Shown one piece after another: positions 1 to 10,352 of a stretch of 64,000 bases of DNA. The position numbers and the translations under genes are program-made. Source of the stretch: Eucalyptus grandis. Lineage: Eukaryota; Streptophyta; Magnoliopsida; Myrtales; Myrtaceae. Within the stretch, counting starts at the first letter, position 1. Every line of letters starts with the position of its first letter. The stretch spans positions 68,396,115 through 68,460,114 of the forward strand of contig NC_052619.1 in NCBI RefSeq assembly GCF_016545825.1, read 5' to 3'. The notes beneath the pieces were generated by a model. The model was not told where the DNA came from and searched no databases. It saw nothing but the letters and a program-made list of their open reading frames with translations.

Positions 1-317
1 GTCTGTTTCGCGAAGAACTGTTGAGCTCAATATCTACAGTCACGTGATCATAGGGCAAAGTAACTTCTTCAAGTACTTCAACAAAGGATTTCAAAAAGAT
101 CCAACCAGAGAACAATATTAGAGGACACACATGAACTCATGCACACACGAAAGAGAGATTTCATACACGAGCCATCACATCAATAAAGTTCAAAGCACTA
201 TATAGAAGGCATGTCCATGAATTCAATAAATGTTGGATAGTAAGCAGAATTGTTTTGGAAAGGCATGTTCAAACATTCACTCGCCATTAGACAAAAACCA
301 GAACTCTCCTGAAAATG
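1..317. repeat. Left copy of a repeat recurring at 63684-64000
   Basis: The first ~317 bases match the last 317 bases of the window in the same orientation, with only scattered substitutions (for example TATCTACAG here against TACTTACAG there). Both copies run off the window edge, so the true length is unknown. The spacing is 63,683 bp, too long for the two LTRs of one element. A large tandem segmental duplication or two dispersed copies of a repeat are the likely readings. Confidence 0.9.
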
Positions 318-749
318 AATTTCCACAATATAGAACCGAGATTAAATGAAGAGTGTAATCCGATAAAAAGGTTGCTACTATGAAGTTACAGACATGCCCA
401 ATGAGAAGCAACGTTTGACATGGTCTAGAAATAGAAGATGATGCTCAATGCTTGTGTGAATAGCTTTTAGCAGCTAAACTTCCTGTAATTCTGTCTCCCG
501 GTGACCTGACGAAATCATATGGCATATTGTAGAGAATCAAACACCTCCAAAAGATTTGAGGAGAACCATAGTTCCACGTACTAGATAGATTCGACATGAG
601 ATTTAATTCCATTTGCATTTGGTTTCTTTTTTAAACCCTTTGAAATCGAGGATTTCATCTCTTGGGACTCAGATTAAAGTCGAGCTCACGTTGCTTAGAT
701 GATTAATTTACCTTTTATCACTGTTAACTAGATTAAATCAGAGTTCAGG
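318..749. other. No gene recognised; possible gene tail on minus strand
   Basis: AT-rich sequence with no long open frame. On the minus strand near 490-600 a short frame ends in VFDSLQYAI and a stop, which could be the 3' end of a coding exon, but an in-frame stop lies shortly upstream and I cannot assign a family. Confidence 0.3.
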
Positions 750-1439
750 CTATGTGATATATAGGGCAAACACAGACAGAATTCGAAGTCGACATACTTT
801 AAAGTCCATTTGCATCAGTTCACCATGGTCCACAAGAGAAGAAACCGAAATACTTAAGGAACGGTACCGCAGATAAAGCAGACCGAAACTCCCAGCCTCC
901 TGGATAAAAGGGCTCGTCGACGAAACCAAGGCGGTCCCACAGGATTCGGGTCCAAAACATTCGAAAAAGCTGCTCAATATATCAAAGCTTCCTTTTGGTG
1001 TTGGGCGCAAAATTGTAGACTGAGGGCAGAATAACGGCAGAGCGTCAGACAAAATTGAGATGTACACGGGTATCGAAATGCAATATCGATCGATCGATTG
1101 AGACGAGGATTGCGATTCAATAGAGAAATGCAAAGAATCCACAAAAAATAATAACTTAAAAGGTGAATTCCTTCCTTTTTTCTGAAACTCGATTGGAGCA
1201 ACTATTCGGTTGAGTTTGAAAGCAATATTGACACGACTGTTATCTTTATCTGAATAGAGATATGTGACTAATCGTGGGTGACACCACCGAATTAGAAAAT
1301 TATCGTCGGCCAACACTAGACTGATTTTCTTATTGTTTTGGTACCCTGTGTCCGTAATTGAATACTCGAGATTTTCACGACAATCAAGAGTCGCCATTGA
1401 GTTGAGTGGGTTCATAGTGGCTCGAAGAAAATCGACCAC
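750..1439 (-). CDS. Hypothetical 229-codon open frame, probably not a real gene
   Basis: A single uninterrupted frame of 229 codons, beginning MVDFLRATMNPL. I recognise no domain, signal peptide or catalytic motif. The composition is rich in Ser, Leu and Phe without a clear fold pattern. It sits next to retroelement-like sequence, and near its start (about 1390-1400) there is TGGCGACTC on the minus strand. That resembles the primer-binding sites of the gypsy-type elements in the right part of this window, so it may be the leader of an old retroelement and not a host gene. It is listed only because of its length. Confidence 0.15.
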   Translation of the reverse strand: MVDFLRATMNPLNSMATLDCRENLEYSITDTGYQNNKKISLVLADDNFLIRWCHPRLVTYLYSDKDNSRVNIAFKLNRIVAPIEFQKKGRNSPFKLLFFVDSLHFSIESQSSSQSIDRYCISIPVYISILSDALPLFCPQSTILRPTPKGSFDILSSFFECFGPESCGTALVSSTSPFIQEAGSFGLLYLRYRSLSISVSSLVDHGELMQMDFKVCRLRILSVFALYIT

Positions 1440-3069
1440 GGGTCCTTTGCCTTAAAAAGTTACCTCAAAACTACCCGATAGTCTAGGTCACGCTAAAAAC
1501 GCGCCAAATGAAAATTAACCGCCAATTCGAGTCCGATTTCGAAATTGAAGTTTTGGCCATGTCACAATAAATTTTAGGAGCATCGACTCGCCTCGTAAGA
1601 TTTTTCTGACAACCGATACTTTTTGGGAAAAAGTCGTCGCGGGTTGTTTTAGTGCGAAAAATGCCGAAGGTGGTTTTCGATTGTGAAATTGAGAAGCGTG
1701 AAGGATTTTGGATGAGGAAAATTGTCAATTGAGGCATTGAAGTGCCAATTGATTTTTGTAAGAGGTCAAATGAATTTAAATCGAGCAAGTTCAATGTCCA
1801 CGATTGAGGGAGGGCTTGTGCCAAAATTCGTGTACCCCACAAAGCCCACAACCTTTGGACCACTTTGTCTTTTAGAAGAGGTGTTTTGATGGCGCATTCA
1901 CGCCAAAGATTCTACCTACCAAGAAAGTGATTTTGGAAGATATTTTGTGAAATATCCAACCAAAAATGGTGCCCAACTCACTCATCTCTATCCATCTCTT
2001 TCCCCTCACCCCCTCAACCGATCGGACTCTCCTCCCCTTTTCATTTTCGTGCGACATTTCCAACAGCCGCTGAAGAAGACCGAGCAAACCCCCTGCAGCT
2101 CATACAAGATTTTCCTCCACCGTTTCGGCCCGCCCCTCCATGCGTCCTCTTCAGTCAACAACCGGAAGCACTGAAGCCTCTTTGTTGACCGAACAACACC
2201 CGTGAATCTCGAAGACTGAAGTCGTTACGTGTCTCTCGTGGTCCAGGCGAAGTTGCTCCTCCATCCGTATCTTCTGTCCAGCCAGCTGAGTCAAAGACCC
2301 GAGCAGTCTTCTCCGCAAGCATCGACACCAGCTGCATCTCCATCTGCCGCGCGTCCTTCACCCCTCAGCTCCACGATCGTCTGCTCCACTATCCATCTTC
2401 ACGCTGCCTCTCACGCCAGCTCACGGTCAACACCAGCAACAAGCGGAGCCTTCGGTTGACTGAGCATCATTCCCTTGCTGCCACTTGGCCGCATCTGCCT
2501 CTTCTTCGGTCAACAAGCGGACATTGAAGACCACCGAGGAAGCCTGCATCTCGTCCGCAACGCCAGCCCACGCGTCTTCAGTCACGAAGCTTCAGTCCGC
2601 GCGTCCACGAGTGTCTTCGGTCAGCAATTTCCACCGAAGGAATTCCAGAACCCCAGCGAATCAGCAGCATGATCGAAGCCGTGAGTCCACGGTCTTCAGC
2701 CACGTGAGCAGCCGAAAGTCCATCCCCTGTCCGCGTGATTTCTCTTCTTCACTCGTGGAGCAGCCGGCCCAAGCTTGCAGTCTTCGGACCATCTCCTTCG
2801 CAGTAAATTGGGCCCAGCAATCCACCTCCTCCAGCAGCTCAGCCCAGATGAAGCCTGCAAGCCCAGCAAGCCCAGTTCAGCTAGCGCAGTTAGTTCAGTC
2901 CAGAAATTCAGCAGGTCCAGCCCATTCCAGTGCAAGAACAAATCTCAATTGGGCTGAGATTTGTTGGGCCTAAGCTTAAGGCCCGGTTCAAGTCCGCCGG
3001 TGTTGTCGAAAGCCCGATTTCGGCCGCCGTCGTGTCGCCGTTGCGGTGATTCGATCTCCGCTTTTGTCA
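1440..3069. other. Retroelement-like non-coding sequence, low-complexity Ser/Pro/Ala frames
   Basis: No conserved domain is seen. From about 2000 the + strand becomes C-rich and carries overlapping Ser/Ala/Pro-rich frames (longest 2485-2973, 162 codons). These result from repeated AGCCC/CAGC motifs around 2860-2950 and look compositional. A strong splice donor, CAA|GTGAGT, lies near 3069, so this could be an untranslated leader exon of a retrotransposon transcript. Regulatory or TE origin is inference. Confidence 0.35.
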
Positions 3070-4649
3070 AGTGAGTTTTACTCACTAATGCTTTATTAGT
3101 TTGCTAATTATGCTTAAGGTTGGTTAGATTTAATTACATGCACTTAGGTGGTTAGATTAGGTTAGAACAATTAATTTAGTGACTTAATGATGCATGTTAG
3201 GTGGTTAGACCTAGCTATTAGCAAGTAGAAATGTTTGGTTGTTTATTGAATGCATCTCGGATTTTTCCCGACCCGCTTCGGCTCCAATAAGGCAATATGG
3301 GCATAAATTGGATTTTTAATGTTTATTTATTTATTTTCGAAATTTATTTATTTAATTAATTATTTTTCTGGAAATTCAACCGGATGGCCGGTGACCAGAA
3401 TTTCGTGCTGATTGTCGTGGTGCAGCCCATTTATTTATTTGAGCTCTACGTTGTGTGGAATTGAATTTATTGTGGAATTTTAGGAATTGTCCTAAATTGT
3501 TTGTTATTGAATATTTGATTGGTTGTTGGCCGAATATGGGTATATAGCGCCAGTTCGTTGATGGGCTATATAGTAGAGAGAATGGTGAGAGCTAACTGAG
3601 AACATTATTGGTTGAGACCAATCGGGTACGATATTATTGGACATACGTGGTTCGGTGATTGGAAGTATCACCTGGCGAAAACGGCGCTTTAAAGAACGCA
3701 CGTAAATGACTTATAGACAAACGTGGTTCGGTGGTTATGGGAATATCACTGGTGAAAACGGCGCCTTAAAGAACTCACATGTTGTCTATAGCCGATGTCA
3801 CCTTGGCGAAAACGGCGCCTAGAAAGGACACGTGGTTCGGTGATCAAGGTTATCATTGGTGAAAATGGCGCCTTAAAGAACGCACGGTGTCGGTGATCGG
3901 TATGTCATTAGCGAAACGACGCCCGGAAACACATGTGATTTGGTGAATGAGTACACCACTGGGAAATCGTGGTATGAGTGGGAATGACCTAGAAAGTGGT
4001 CCTCATTCGACATGTAATCGACTTAGTCGATTGACCAAGCTTGATTGAATGTCGTGAATTGTTTGAATATCTGTGTTTAACCTTGAATTGCGGGTTGAAC
4101 CGAGGCTAAGGTAAGTCCTCGACTCGTGTTGTGCTTAGGCAACCGTATGGTGTATTAGTTTACTAATCGAGTCGTAGGGGGTAGGACTCGTTGAGACGTG
4201 GTCTCATTGGTTATTAATAATCATTTCGGGACCCCGAGGAGAAGCTAAGGAAGAGAAACCTGAAGGGGAGAAAGACTTTTGAAGAAGAAGAAGATCCAGA
4301 GAGGGATCTTGAATATAACCCAGATGTGGATTGAGATCCCATCCCTTTTGTGAACCCTGTCTTAGTGTAGATAGGTGTGAGACAAGTATGTTGTGAATAG
4401 TATTGTAAATATACTATGAGTTGTGCTGTTAATGAAAGTGTGGTTATGAATTTCAATATGAAAAATATGGCCTACTTTCTTATCCCATTGTTTTATTGTC
4501 TGGGGATTTATAACTGCTTCCGCATGTGCTTAATAAAAAGAAAGGGTCGGCGATACATAATCCTGGGATATCGCATTCTAAAATCGACCAAGTAGAAGGA
4601 TGTGTGCGCGTTCGAGGATCGGGGCGTGAGAGTAGGTGGTGAGGGGGAG
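3070..4649. other. LTR/UTR-like tail of an old retroelement
   Basis: No gene is present. The right part (4220-4640) has a short + frame rich in Glu/Lys/Arg (KGRKTFEEEEDPERDL, stopping near 4350), an AATAAA polyadenylation-like signal near 4531, and the phrase GATCGGGGCGTGA near 4618. This layout is typical of R-U5 regions of plant gypsy LTRs. I could not find matching TG..CA borders or a TSD, so limits are open. Confidence 0.4.
3640..3965. repeat. Degenerate ~65-bp tandem repeats (CGTGGTTCGGTGAT...GGCGCC)
   Basis: Five or six imperfect units follow each other. Each carries ACGTGGTTCGGTGATNNNNNTATCA, then TGGCGAAAACGGCGCC and TTAAAGAACGCAC. Unit length varies from about 55 to 75 bp. Internal tandem repeats like this are common in non-coding parts of plant LTR retroelements. 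Confidence 0.75.
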
Positions 4650-6177
4650 TGTTGGATCAATCACCGCCTCTCTCTCTAGATTATTCTTCATCCTGACAAG
4701 TTTGACCCTCTCTGTCTCCCGAGAATTTTCTAGGGAAGGCTACAAGACTCTAGGCTGTTTGTGGCAGGTAGAGCCTGTGGCTGTAAATTGTCCAACATGA
4801 AAGATAGAAGCAAAAATCTCCCTTGTCTAAGGATAATTTGCTAAGAGAGTTGGTAGATGAAGGCTATAAATAGCCTAGCTTCATCCACTTGAGTTCATGC
4901 CTCAAATAGAAGAATAGGGGTCTTGTGTAGTGAGTGGGTCTTCAAATGTGCTGTGTGGAGTGTGTTGAGCATTAGGGATGAGCATCAGTCCAGGGTCAAC
5001 CTTGGACCATCCCTGGACCGGCCCAACCCTGCCGGTCTTGGTCCAGTTTTCAGGGAGACTGGGTCGATCATTGATTATGAAATTCCTGGATCAGCACTGT
5101 GCGGGTCGATCATCGATCCTTGAGAGTTTCGAGTTGGTTCAATTCGGACAAATCTTGACTATATATTTATATATACAATTATTTTATATAGAGAAAATCT
5201 TAAAATAAATGGCATCATTAATAACATTAAACAACTCTTTAGTGATGATTTCAAGTAATTTTACATTATTCTTTTATAACTTAGGTTTTTAATATCTTTT
5301 ACGACGTCAATAGTCATAATTTATCAAGGAGGAAAATATTTTTGTGAGAAGTCCTCACAATGTCCAAAAAGGCACCTTATGGCATCCTTTTTAGTATTCG
5401 TTTCTTTTGTCTCATTTGTCCTCTTAATTTTCAATTTTCCAAAATAAAAGAAATAATTTTCCGCTCGCCACTCGACACTTGCCTTACTCGCTTTGGGTCA
5501 CTCGTGCTACTCGCCGATGCTTGCTCGCTGGCTTGTCGCTCCCCGCTCGACATTCGATGCTCATTCTGTTTAATGCTCACTCCACTTGACCCTCATCGCT
5601 TGCTTTTCTTAACTAACCTCGCTCATCATCGAACTCATTAGGTCAGTACGATTCTCGGTTGCCCTTTTAATGAGTACAAAAAATGAAATAAAAAATAATT
5701 GGTTGATTCTAGGTTGACCTTGAAACCGAACCGAACCGAACCGAACCAATTGGATTAGTCCACTTCTCAATCACTTTTTTAAGGAGTACAAAAAAATGAA
5801 ATAAAAAATTGTTGATTGGTCTCGAGTTGACCCTAGAACCGGACCGAACCCATTGGGTCGATCCGATCCTCAGTCCCAAGCTCAATAGGGTCGGTCATCG
5901 ATCCCAAAAATTGAGGACCAGCACTGTATGGGTTGGTCTTAGGATTAGGGGGTGGAGTGGCTCAACCCGGACTATGCTCATCCCTACTGAGCATGTGTGG
6001 GAAGTAAGTGATAAAGGCGTATGTAGGGTGTTTAGTGAGTGGCATGAGGTGAGAGTCCATCACGTGTTTAGCAAAAATGGTGTAATTAAGTGGTTTTATA
6101 ATATTAAGAGAGTGATTATTATAATCACATTTTCGCAACTTTACAAGTGATATAGAACTAAACCACGCAGCTCAACA
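4650..6177 (+). mobile_element. LTR (probably solo) interrupted by a hAT element
   Basis: Starts TGTTGGATCA and ends GCTCAACA, giving TGTTG..CAACA ends. Without the nested hAT element and its TSD it is about 506 bp. A TATA box (TATAAATA, about 4865-4872) in a GC-rich context marks a + strand promoter. Flanking 5-mers (GGGAG left, GGGTC right) agree at only 3 of 5 positions, so a TSD is not proven. No second copy is in the window. Confidence 0.5.
4973..5986. mobile_element. Non-autonomous hAT element, 1014 bp, TSD TTGAGCAT
   Basis: Ends are TAGGGATGAGCAT and ATGCTCATCCCTA, a perfect 13-bp terminal inverted repeat of the hAT type. The flanks carry TTGAGCAT (4965-4972) and CTGAGCAT (5987-5994), an 8-bp TSD with one change. 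Subterminal regions are rich in CCGAACCGAACC and GGTCGATC motifs. There is no transposase frame. It sits inside the LTR at 4650-6177. Confidence 0.88.
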
Positions 6178-6640
6178 GGGTCTCAATACTGTTCTGCGTA
6201 TTTTTTGACAATTATTTATGTGGCAAAGGCAATAGGGTTAAAGGAAACAAACCAAGCGGCGAAAAGAGAGGGCCAAACAACAGCCAAAGAGAACCAGCTA
6301 TCCTTCCCTAAAACCCGTATTCAGTCGTTAGTGGATGCTATAATTTCCCTTTTGGGCTTGTCCGTGGGTACAGTACTAGAGTTTCTCACATCTCGGCTCC
6401 ATGTTCTAAGTTTGTATTGCTTTTATTGATAGCTACCGGGAATTTGTCGTTGTTTGCAGAAATGATGGATATTGTTTCTACGCTTATGGCTTCCTTTCTT
6501 GGCCAACCTCACGGACGTGGCTCAACGATAGCAAATGGTATTTTTGTTTATCTTATCTTTGATTTATGTTTAATCTATACTGATATTTATAGTTTAATTA
6601 TCTAATATTACATTGTTGATGGATATATAATTTAAAGAGT
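6178..6640. other. Unassigned segment with a possible short exon
   Basis: A possible exon lies near 6461-6537: acceptor TTGTTTGCAG in front, donor ATG|GTATTT behind, and an open frame reading MMDIVSTLMASFLGQPHG. I do not recognise the protein. Bases 6177-6240 (TCTCAATA...GACAATTATTTAT...GGCAAA..CAATAGGGT) recur imperfectly at 7656-7716, so this block and the U-box pseudogene are bracketed by a ~60-bp direct repeat. Confidence 0.35.
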
Positions 6641-6855
6641 ATGTTTGTCATTTTAAGGAATACAAAAATTGAAAAAAAAAAAATAATCGGTTAGTCCGGA
6701 GTTGATCTTGGAACTAGATCGGGTGTGTCCGATCCTCGATTCCAAGCTCAATAGGATCAATTATCGATCCCAAAAATTAAGGATCAATATAGTGCGGACC
6801 GGTCCTTGGATTAGGTACTAAATCGACTCAATTTGAATCATGTTCACTCTTAATG
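6641..6855. mobile_element. Right-half remnant of the same hAT family
   Basis: Matches the right ~200 bp of the element at 4973-5986 (AGGA-TACAAAAA, TCGATCC, CCAAGCTCAATAGGRTC, GGATTAGG) with many changes. It ends in a decayed terminus near 6853, directly against the U-box pseudogene. The left end is missing. Confidence 0.65.
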
Positions 6856-7640
6856 GGCAAGCATTTGAAAGATACCTATCAAAGCTGAGTTTCTTTTTTT
6901 TAACTTTAGGCCGAGTATCAAGAAATCAAGCCAGATGCCACTTCCACCAGAAGAGTTGAGATGTCTGATATCCTTGCAGCTTATGTATGATCCAGTTACT
7001 ATTTCTTCTGGATAGGCATATGAAAGGATCTGTACTGAGAAATGGTTTATTGATGGGCACAACACCTGTTCTAAAACTCAACAGAAGCTGTCTCATCTTT
7101 GTTTGACTCCTAATTACTGTGTGAAAGGACTTGTTGCTACCTGGTGCGAACAAAATGGTGTTCCTGTCCTAGAGGGGCCTCAATACTTTCTTGATTTGAA
7201 TCATTGGAGGCTGGCAATGTCTGAGTCTGAGCCCACAAATTCAAGATCATTGAACAGTGTCGCTCCCTGCAAGTCAAAGGGGGTCAAAGTGGTTCCTTTG
7301 GCGGAGGGTGGCACCACTGAAGAGGAAGAAAATGAGAAAGGAAATTTTTCTGCATCGGAACAAGTGCCTGAGGTCGATATTTCTCAATAACACGACCAGT
7401 TTCTTGAAGTGCTAAATGGAGGAGAGGAATTGTCTAGAAAGTGCAAAGTGGTAGAACAAATCAGGCTTTTGCTAGAGGATGCCGAGGAGGCTAGAATTTT
7501 CATGGGGGCCCATAGCTTTGTTGAAGCCCTTACTACAGTTTCTGGAGTTGGCTGTCCGTGAGAGGACTGTAAGGGCTCAGCCCGCTGGAACAATGGCTCC
7601 GTTCAACCTTGCTGTCAACAATGACAAGTTTGACTTTTAG
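6856..7640 (+). pseudogene. U-box E3 ubiquitin ligase pseudogene (PUB45/PUB6-like)
   Basis: The frame reads PLPPEELRCLISLQLMYDPV, followed by SG-stop-AYERICTEKWF, DGHNTCSKTQQKLSHLCLTP and NYCVKGLVATWCEQNG. This is the U-box domain of the plant U-box/ARM-repeat ligases, which pass ubiquitin from an E2 to a substrate. Upstream residues (LSKL..FNFRP) and the downstream linker (NHWRLAMSESE) also fit the PUB45 group. Lesions: an in-frame TAG in the U-box near 7012 (family has Gln there), a poly-T expansion near 6893, TAA at about 7388, and a frameshift in the first ARM-like part near 7550, after which the other frame gives RAQPAGTMAPFNLAVNND. The N-terminal domain and most ARM repeats are missing. 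It cannot encode a full ligase. Confidence 0.88.
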
Positions 7641-7708
7641 TCTATTGCTGTTTTGAGGGGTCTCAATAGTCTTTTGGGCATTTCGACAATTATTTATCTG
7701 GCAAAAGC

Positions 7709-8020
7709 AATAGGGTATTCTGTCAGAAGCTATCCACGGAGGCGTTCCTCTCATTTGCTGGCCGTTCTTCGCCGAGCAACAGACAAACTGTCGGTATGCG
7801 TGTACAGAATGGGGGATTGGCACGGAAGTGAACCAGGCTGTGAGGCGCGATGAAATAGAAGCTCTAGTCCGGGAAGCGATGGAAGGGGTCGGCGAGAAGA
7901 AGATGAGGGAGAATGCTAAGAAGTGGAAAAAGAGAGCTGCGGAAGCCGCCCATCGTGGAGGGCCATCGTACAATGACTTCCAACTGATTCATTAAGAAGG
8001 ATGTCCATTTGAAGGATTAG
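7709..8020 (+). pseudogene. UGT85A 3' fragment (second-exon relic)
   Basis: From about 7733 the frame reads [20 protein letters not shown], then EWGIGTEVNQ and [16 protein letters not shown]. This is the end of the PSPG box and the C-terminus of the UGT85A genes at 26-46 kb. Near 7980 a 1-base insertion shifts the frame and gives an early TAA. In the repaired frame there is also a TGA where the intact gene has Arg. The final stop in the ancestral frame is at 8018-8020. There is no exon 1 or first part of exon 2. The following 2 kb match the flank of copy 4 (46326-48108), so this fragment arrived with a segmental duplication of that locus, or the reverse. Confidence 0.92.
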
Positions 8021-10352
8021 ATTAAAGGGAACTATCGCCATATTTCCATATCTTCCGAAAATATACCAGAAGAAGAAGCATTAAGAGCACCGTGGTTCCA
8101 CATTTCCAATCTGTTAGTTTGTCTGGTCACTTCACTTACTGAACTCGATTGCGATCTCTTTTTATGACTATAAAGTTAAGAGATTTTTCTTCTGCTGTCT
8201 ATGCTTGATCTCCACTCAATCTTTCCCATTAGAGAGCACGGCATGTCATGAAACTATCGTTGCAGAAGCCGATCAAAACTTTGCAATTAAACCAAGAGCT
8301 AAAAAATTCGGTGGAGAAATAAATGAGAAATAATAAAGGATGAGAGATTTACTTGGTTCGGTTTTGAGTGTTAGAACCTATGACCCCTTAGTTGAGCCAG
8401 CCGTCAATAATCTACTATTGAATTGGAGAATCACATAATCATAATTGCTTATATGTTCGAGCGTTCTTCAATTCTATAATTATATCCAATTTCCATGGTA
8501 TTTACAGCATGAACTTGGTGCTCAGCACTCCCTTTTGTTCGAACAGAGAGAGACTCCCTTCTGTTTGGCTGATGAAGAAAGCATAAAAGACCAGAGGGAC
8601 TACTACACCTTGCGCTCAAAATAATACTAAAAGGGAGTCTCTCCTCTGTACCCCCACTTCCTTCATTCCAATTATGAGAGTTCTTTTTTGTGCTGAATGG
8701 ACTCTGCACACCTTACCCTATCCTATTGTTGCCTTCTTTGTCTTGTTCCTTACATTGCTTATGCTGAATGGACTACTACACCTTGCGCTCAAAAAATCAA
8801 CTGTCTTGGACAGATTGGATGACATGCTGAGAGGACAAGTGAAGCTTCACAGTAAAAAGGATAAAATATTTTATGGGTCCGGCACTCTACATTATTGTGC
8901 GGTCGCTCCGCTCTTTGGTTGTCATGCGTATGATAGGCCTCACTGTATAGGAAATTCAAGGTCCCCTCCTATCTTAGCTCAATTTCAAGCCTTGCATTCG
9001 AATCAAAATCTTGACCCAATTTTCTATATTCATTTCATTGATGTGACTTGACGATTTTGAAATCTTAACTTGATTTTTCGTTTTCATTTCACCAATGTGA
9101 GCTGACGAGCCTGGCGTTCGAATTGACATCTTAATACTTGACTTTCCATCCCCATTTCACTTATCTGAGCTGATGAATCTCATGTTTGAATCAATATCTT
9201 AACTGGTCTCACATTGATACCTTAACCCGATTTTTTATTTCCATTTCATTGATAAAAATGATATGTTGTTTCATCTTCATTGATTTTTTTGCTTGCTTTT
9301 TCTTGTGTGGTAGCGGCTTCTTCTTCTTCACTCTTCACTTCTCATTTCTGAATACTCTAGTGATAGAGATGAGACTAAAAGAGCTAACAAGAGAGGGGAG
9401 GGAGAGAGAGTAACAAAGGGGGGATAGAGAAAGAAGGTTTGAAATCTCCTTATAAGTGGGGCCCATCGAACATGTGACATTCAAAGAGTGGAGTAGCCAT
9501 TCGTTGAAATGAACTGTCAGGCCTACCCAATGTATCTTCCAAGGTTGTGTTTGGCAGTAAGGATAAAATTCAGGATGTGATATGATTTATCCTATCTTGT
9601 ATTTGTTACTTACTCAAGATAGGATAAAGTCGGATATAATGGGATATAGGTCGGATAAAATTATCCCATTGGGGAGATGTGGGATAAATGTGGATATGAT
9701 TTCTAATATTTTTTTTTTGTAAGGATTTCTAATATTCATAATAAAAAGGTTATTTTTCTTGAATAAAAAACCTATTAAATTAACAAAAATAAAAATTATA
9801 TTTCAATATAAATAGAATTATAATTTAAGAAATTAAAAATTAAAAATTATTTGTTAATTTAATCTTATTTTAATTTATATATTCAACTTTAATTCTATCT
9901 TATAATAAACATTCAATCTATAAATTATATATTTATATTTATTATATATATTTTAGGTATTTTTTGTATTTTAGATATGTTAGTACAGTTTACTATTTGA
10001 TAAAATTTTATTACAAAATGATAAAAGGGGAAAAAAGAAATAATAAAGAAAATAATTTTAAAAGGAGGAAAATAAAATAAAATAAAATAAGGATTAGTGT
10101 CGCGAGAGATTTTCACAATCTCCGTTAATGAACTTTTAAGTTCACTTATAATGATATGTCGTTTATATTTAAAAAAAAATGTATATGATATAATGGGAAT
10201 ATATCCGACTTTAATATTATGATTCACTAAACAATATATAGGATATAGAAAAATCCTAAAATTTTATATCCTATTCTATCCGGTCATATCCTGATTAAAA
10301 ATCCAAACGACCAAATGTAGCCCAAGAGAATATTAGGTAGAACTATCCCTCC
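8021..10352. repeat. Segmental duplicate of 46326-48108 (UGT 3' flank)
   Basis: Shared landmarks in order: TTTCCATATCTTCCGAAAATATA just after the UGT stop, AGCCGATCAAAACTTTG, the CTCGGTTCTGATGAAGAAAGC-type block near 8540, TGTGCTGAATGGACTCTGCACA, and the ACTATCCCTCCACTT end point. Homology stops at about 10352, where the other copy runs into the NDUFV1 pseudogene at 48109. The only large difference is the Harbinger-like insertion at 9543-10322. No gene is seen here; frames such as 8674-9051 have no counterpart in the other copy. Confidence 0.85.
9543..10322. mobile_element. PIF/Harbinger-like MITE, 780 bp, TSD CAA
   Basis: Left end GGTTGTGTTTGG and right end CCAAATGTAGCC are imperfect inverted repeats of the GGSCYRTTTGG type. 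The flanks carry CAA at 9540-9542 and 10323-10325. The paralogous site at 48078-48084 (TTTTCCGAGGG) is empty, which fixes the borders. Subterminal GGATA/TATCC motifs are repeated inward and the core (9700-10200) is very AT-rich. No transposase. The usual Harbinger TSD is TWA, so class assignment is moderate. Confidence 0.75.

Noticed and set aside
1947..2973. Ser/Pro-rich overlapping frames as a secreted or hydroxyproline-rich protein
   Set aside because: No signal peptide or repeat typical of extensins; the frames overlap each other and look compositional.
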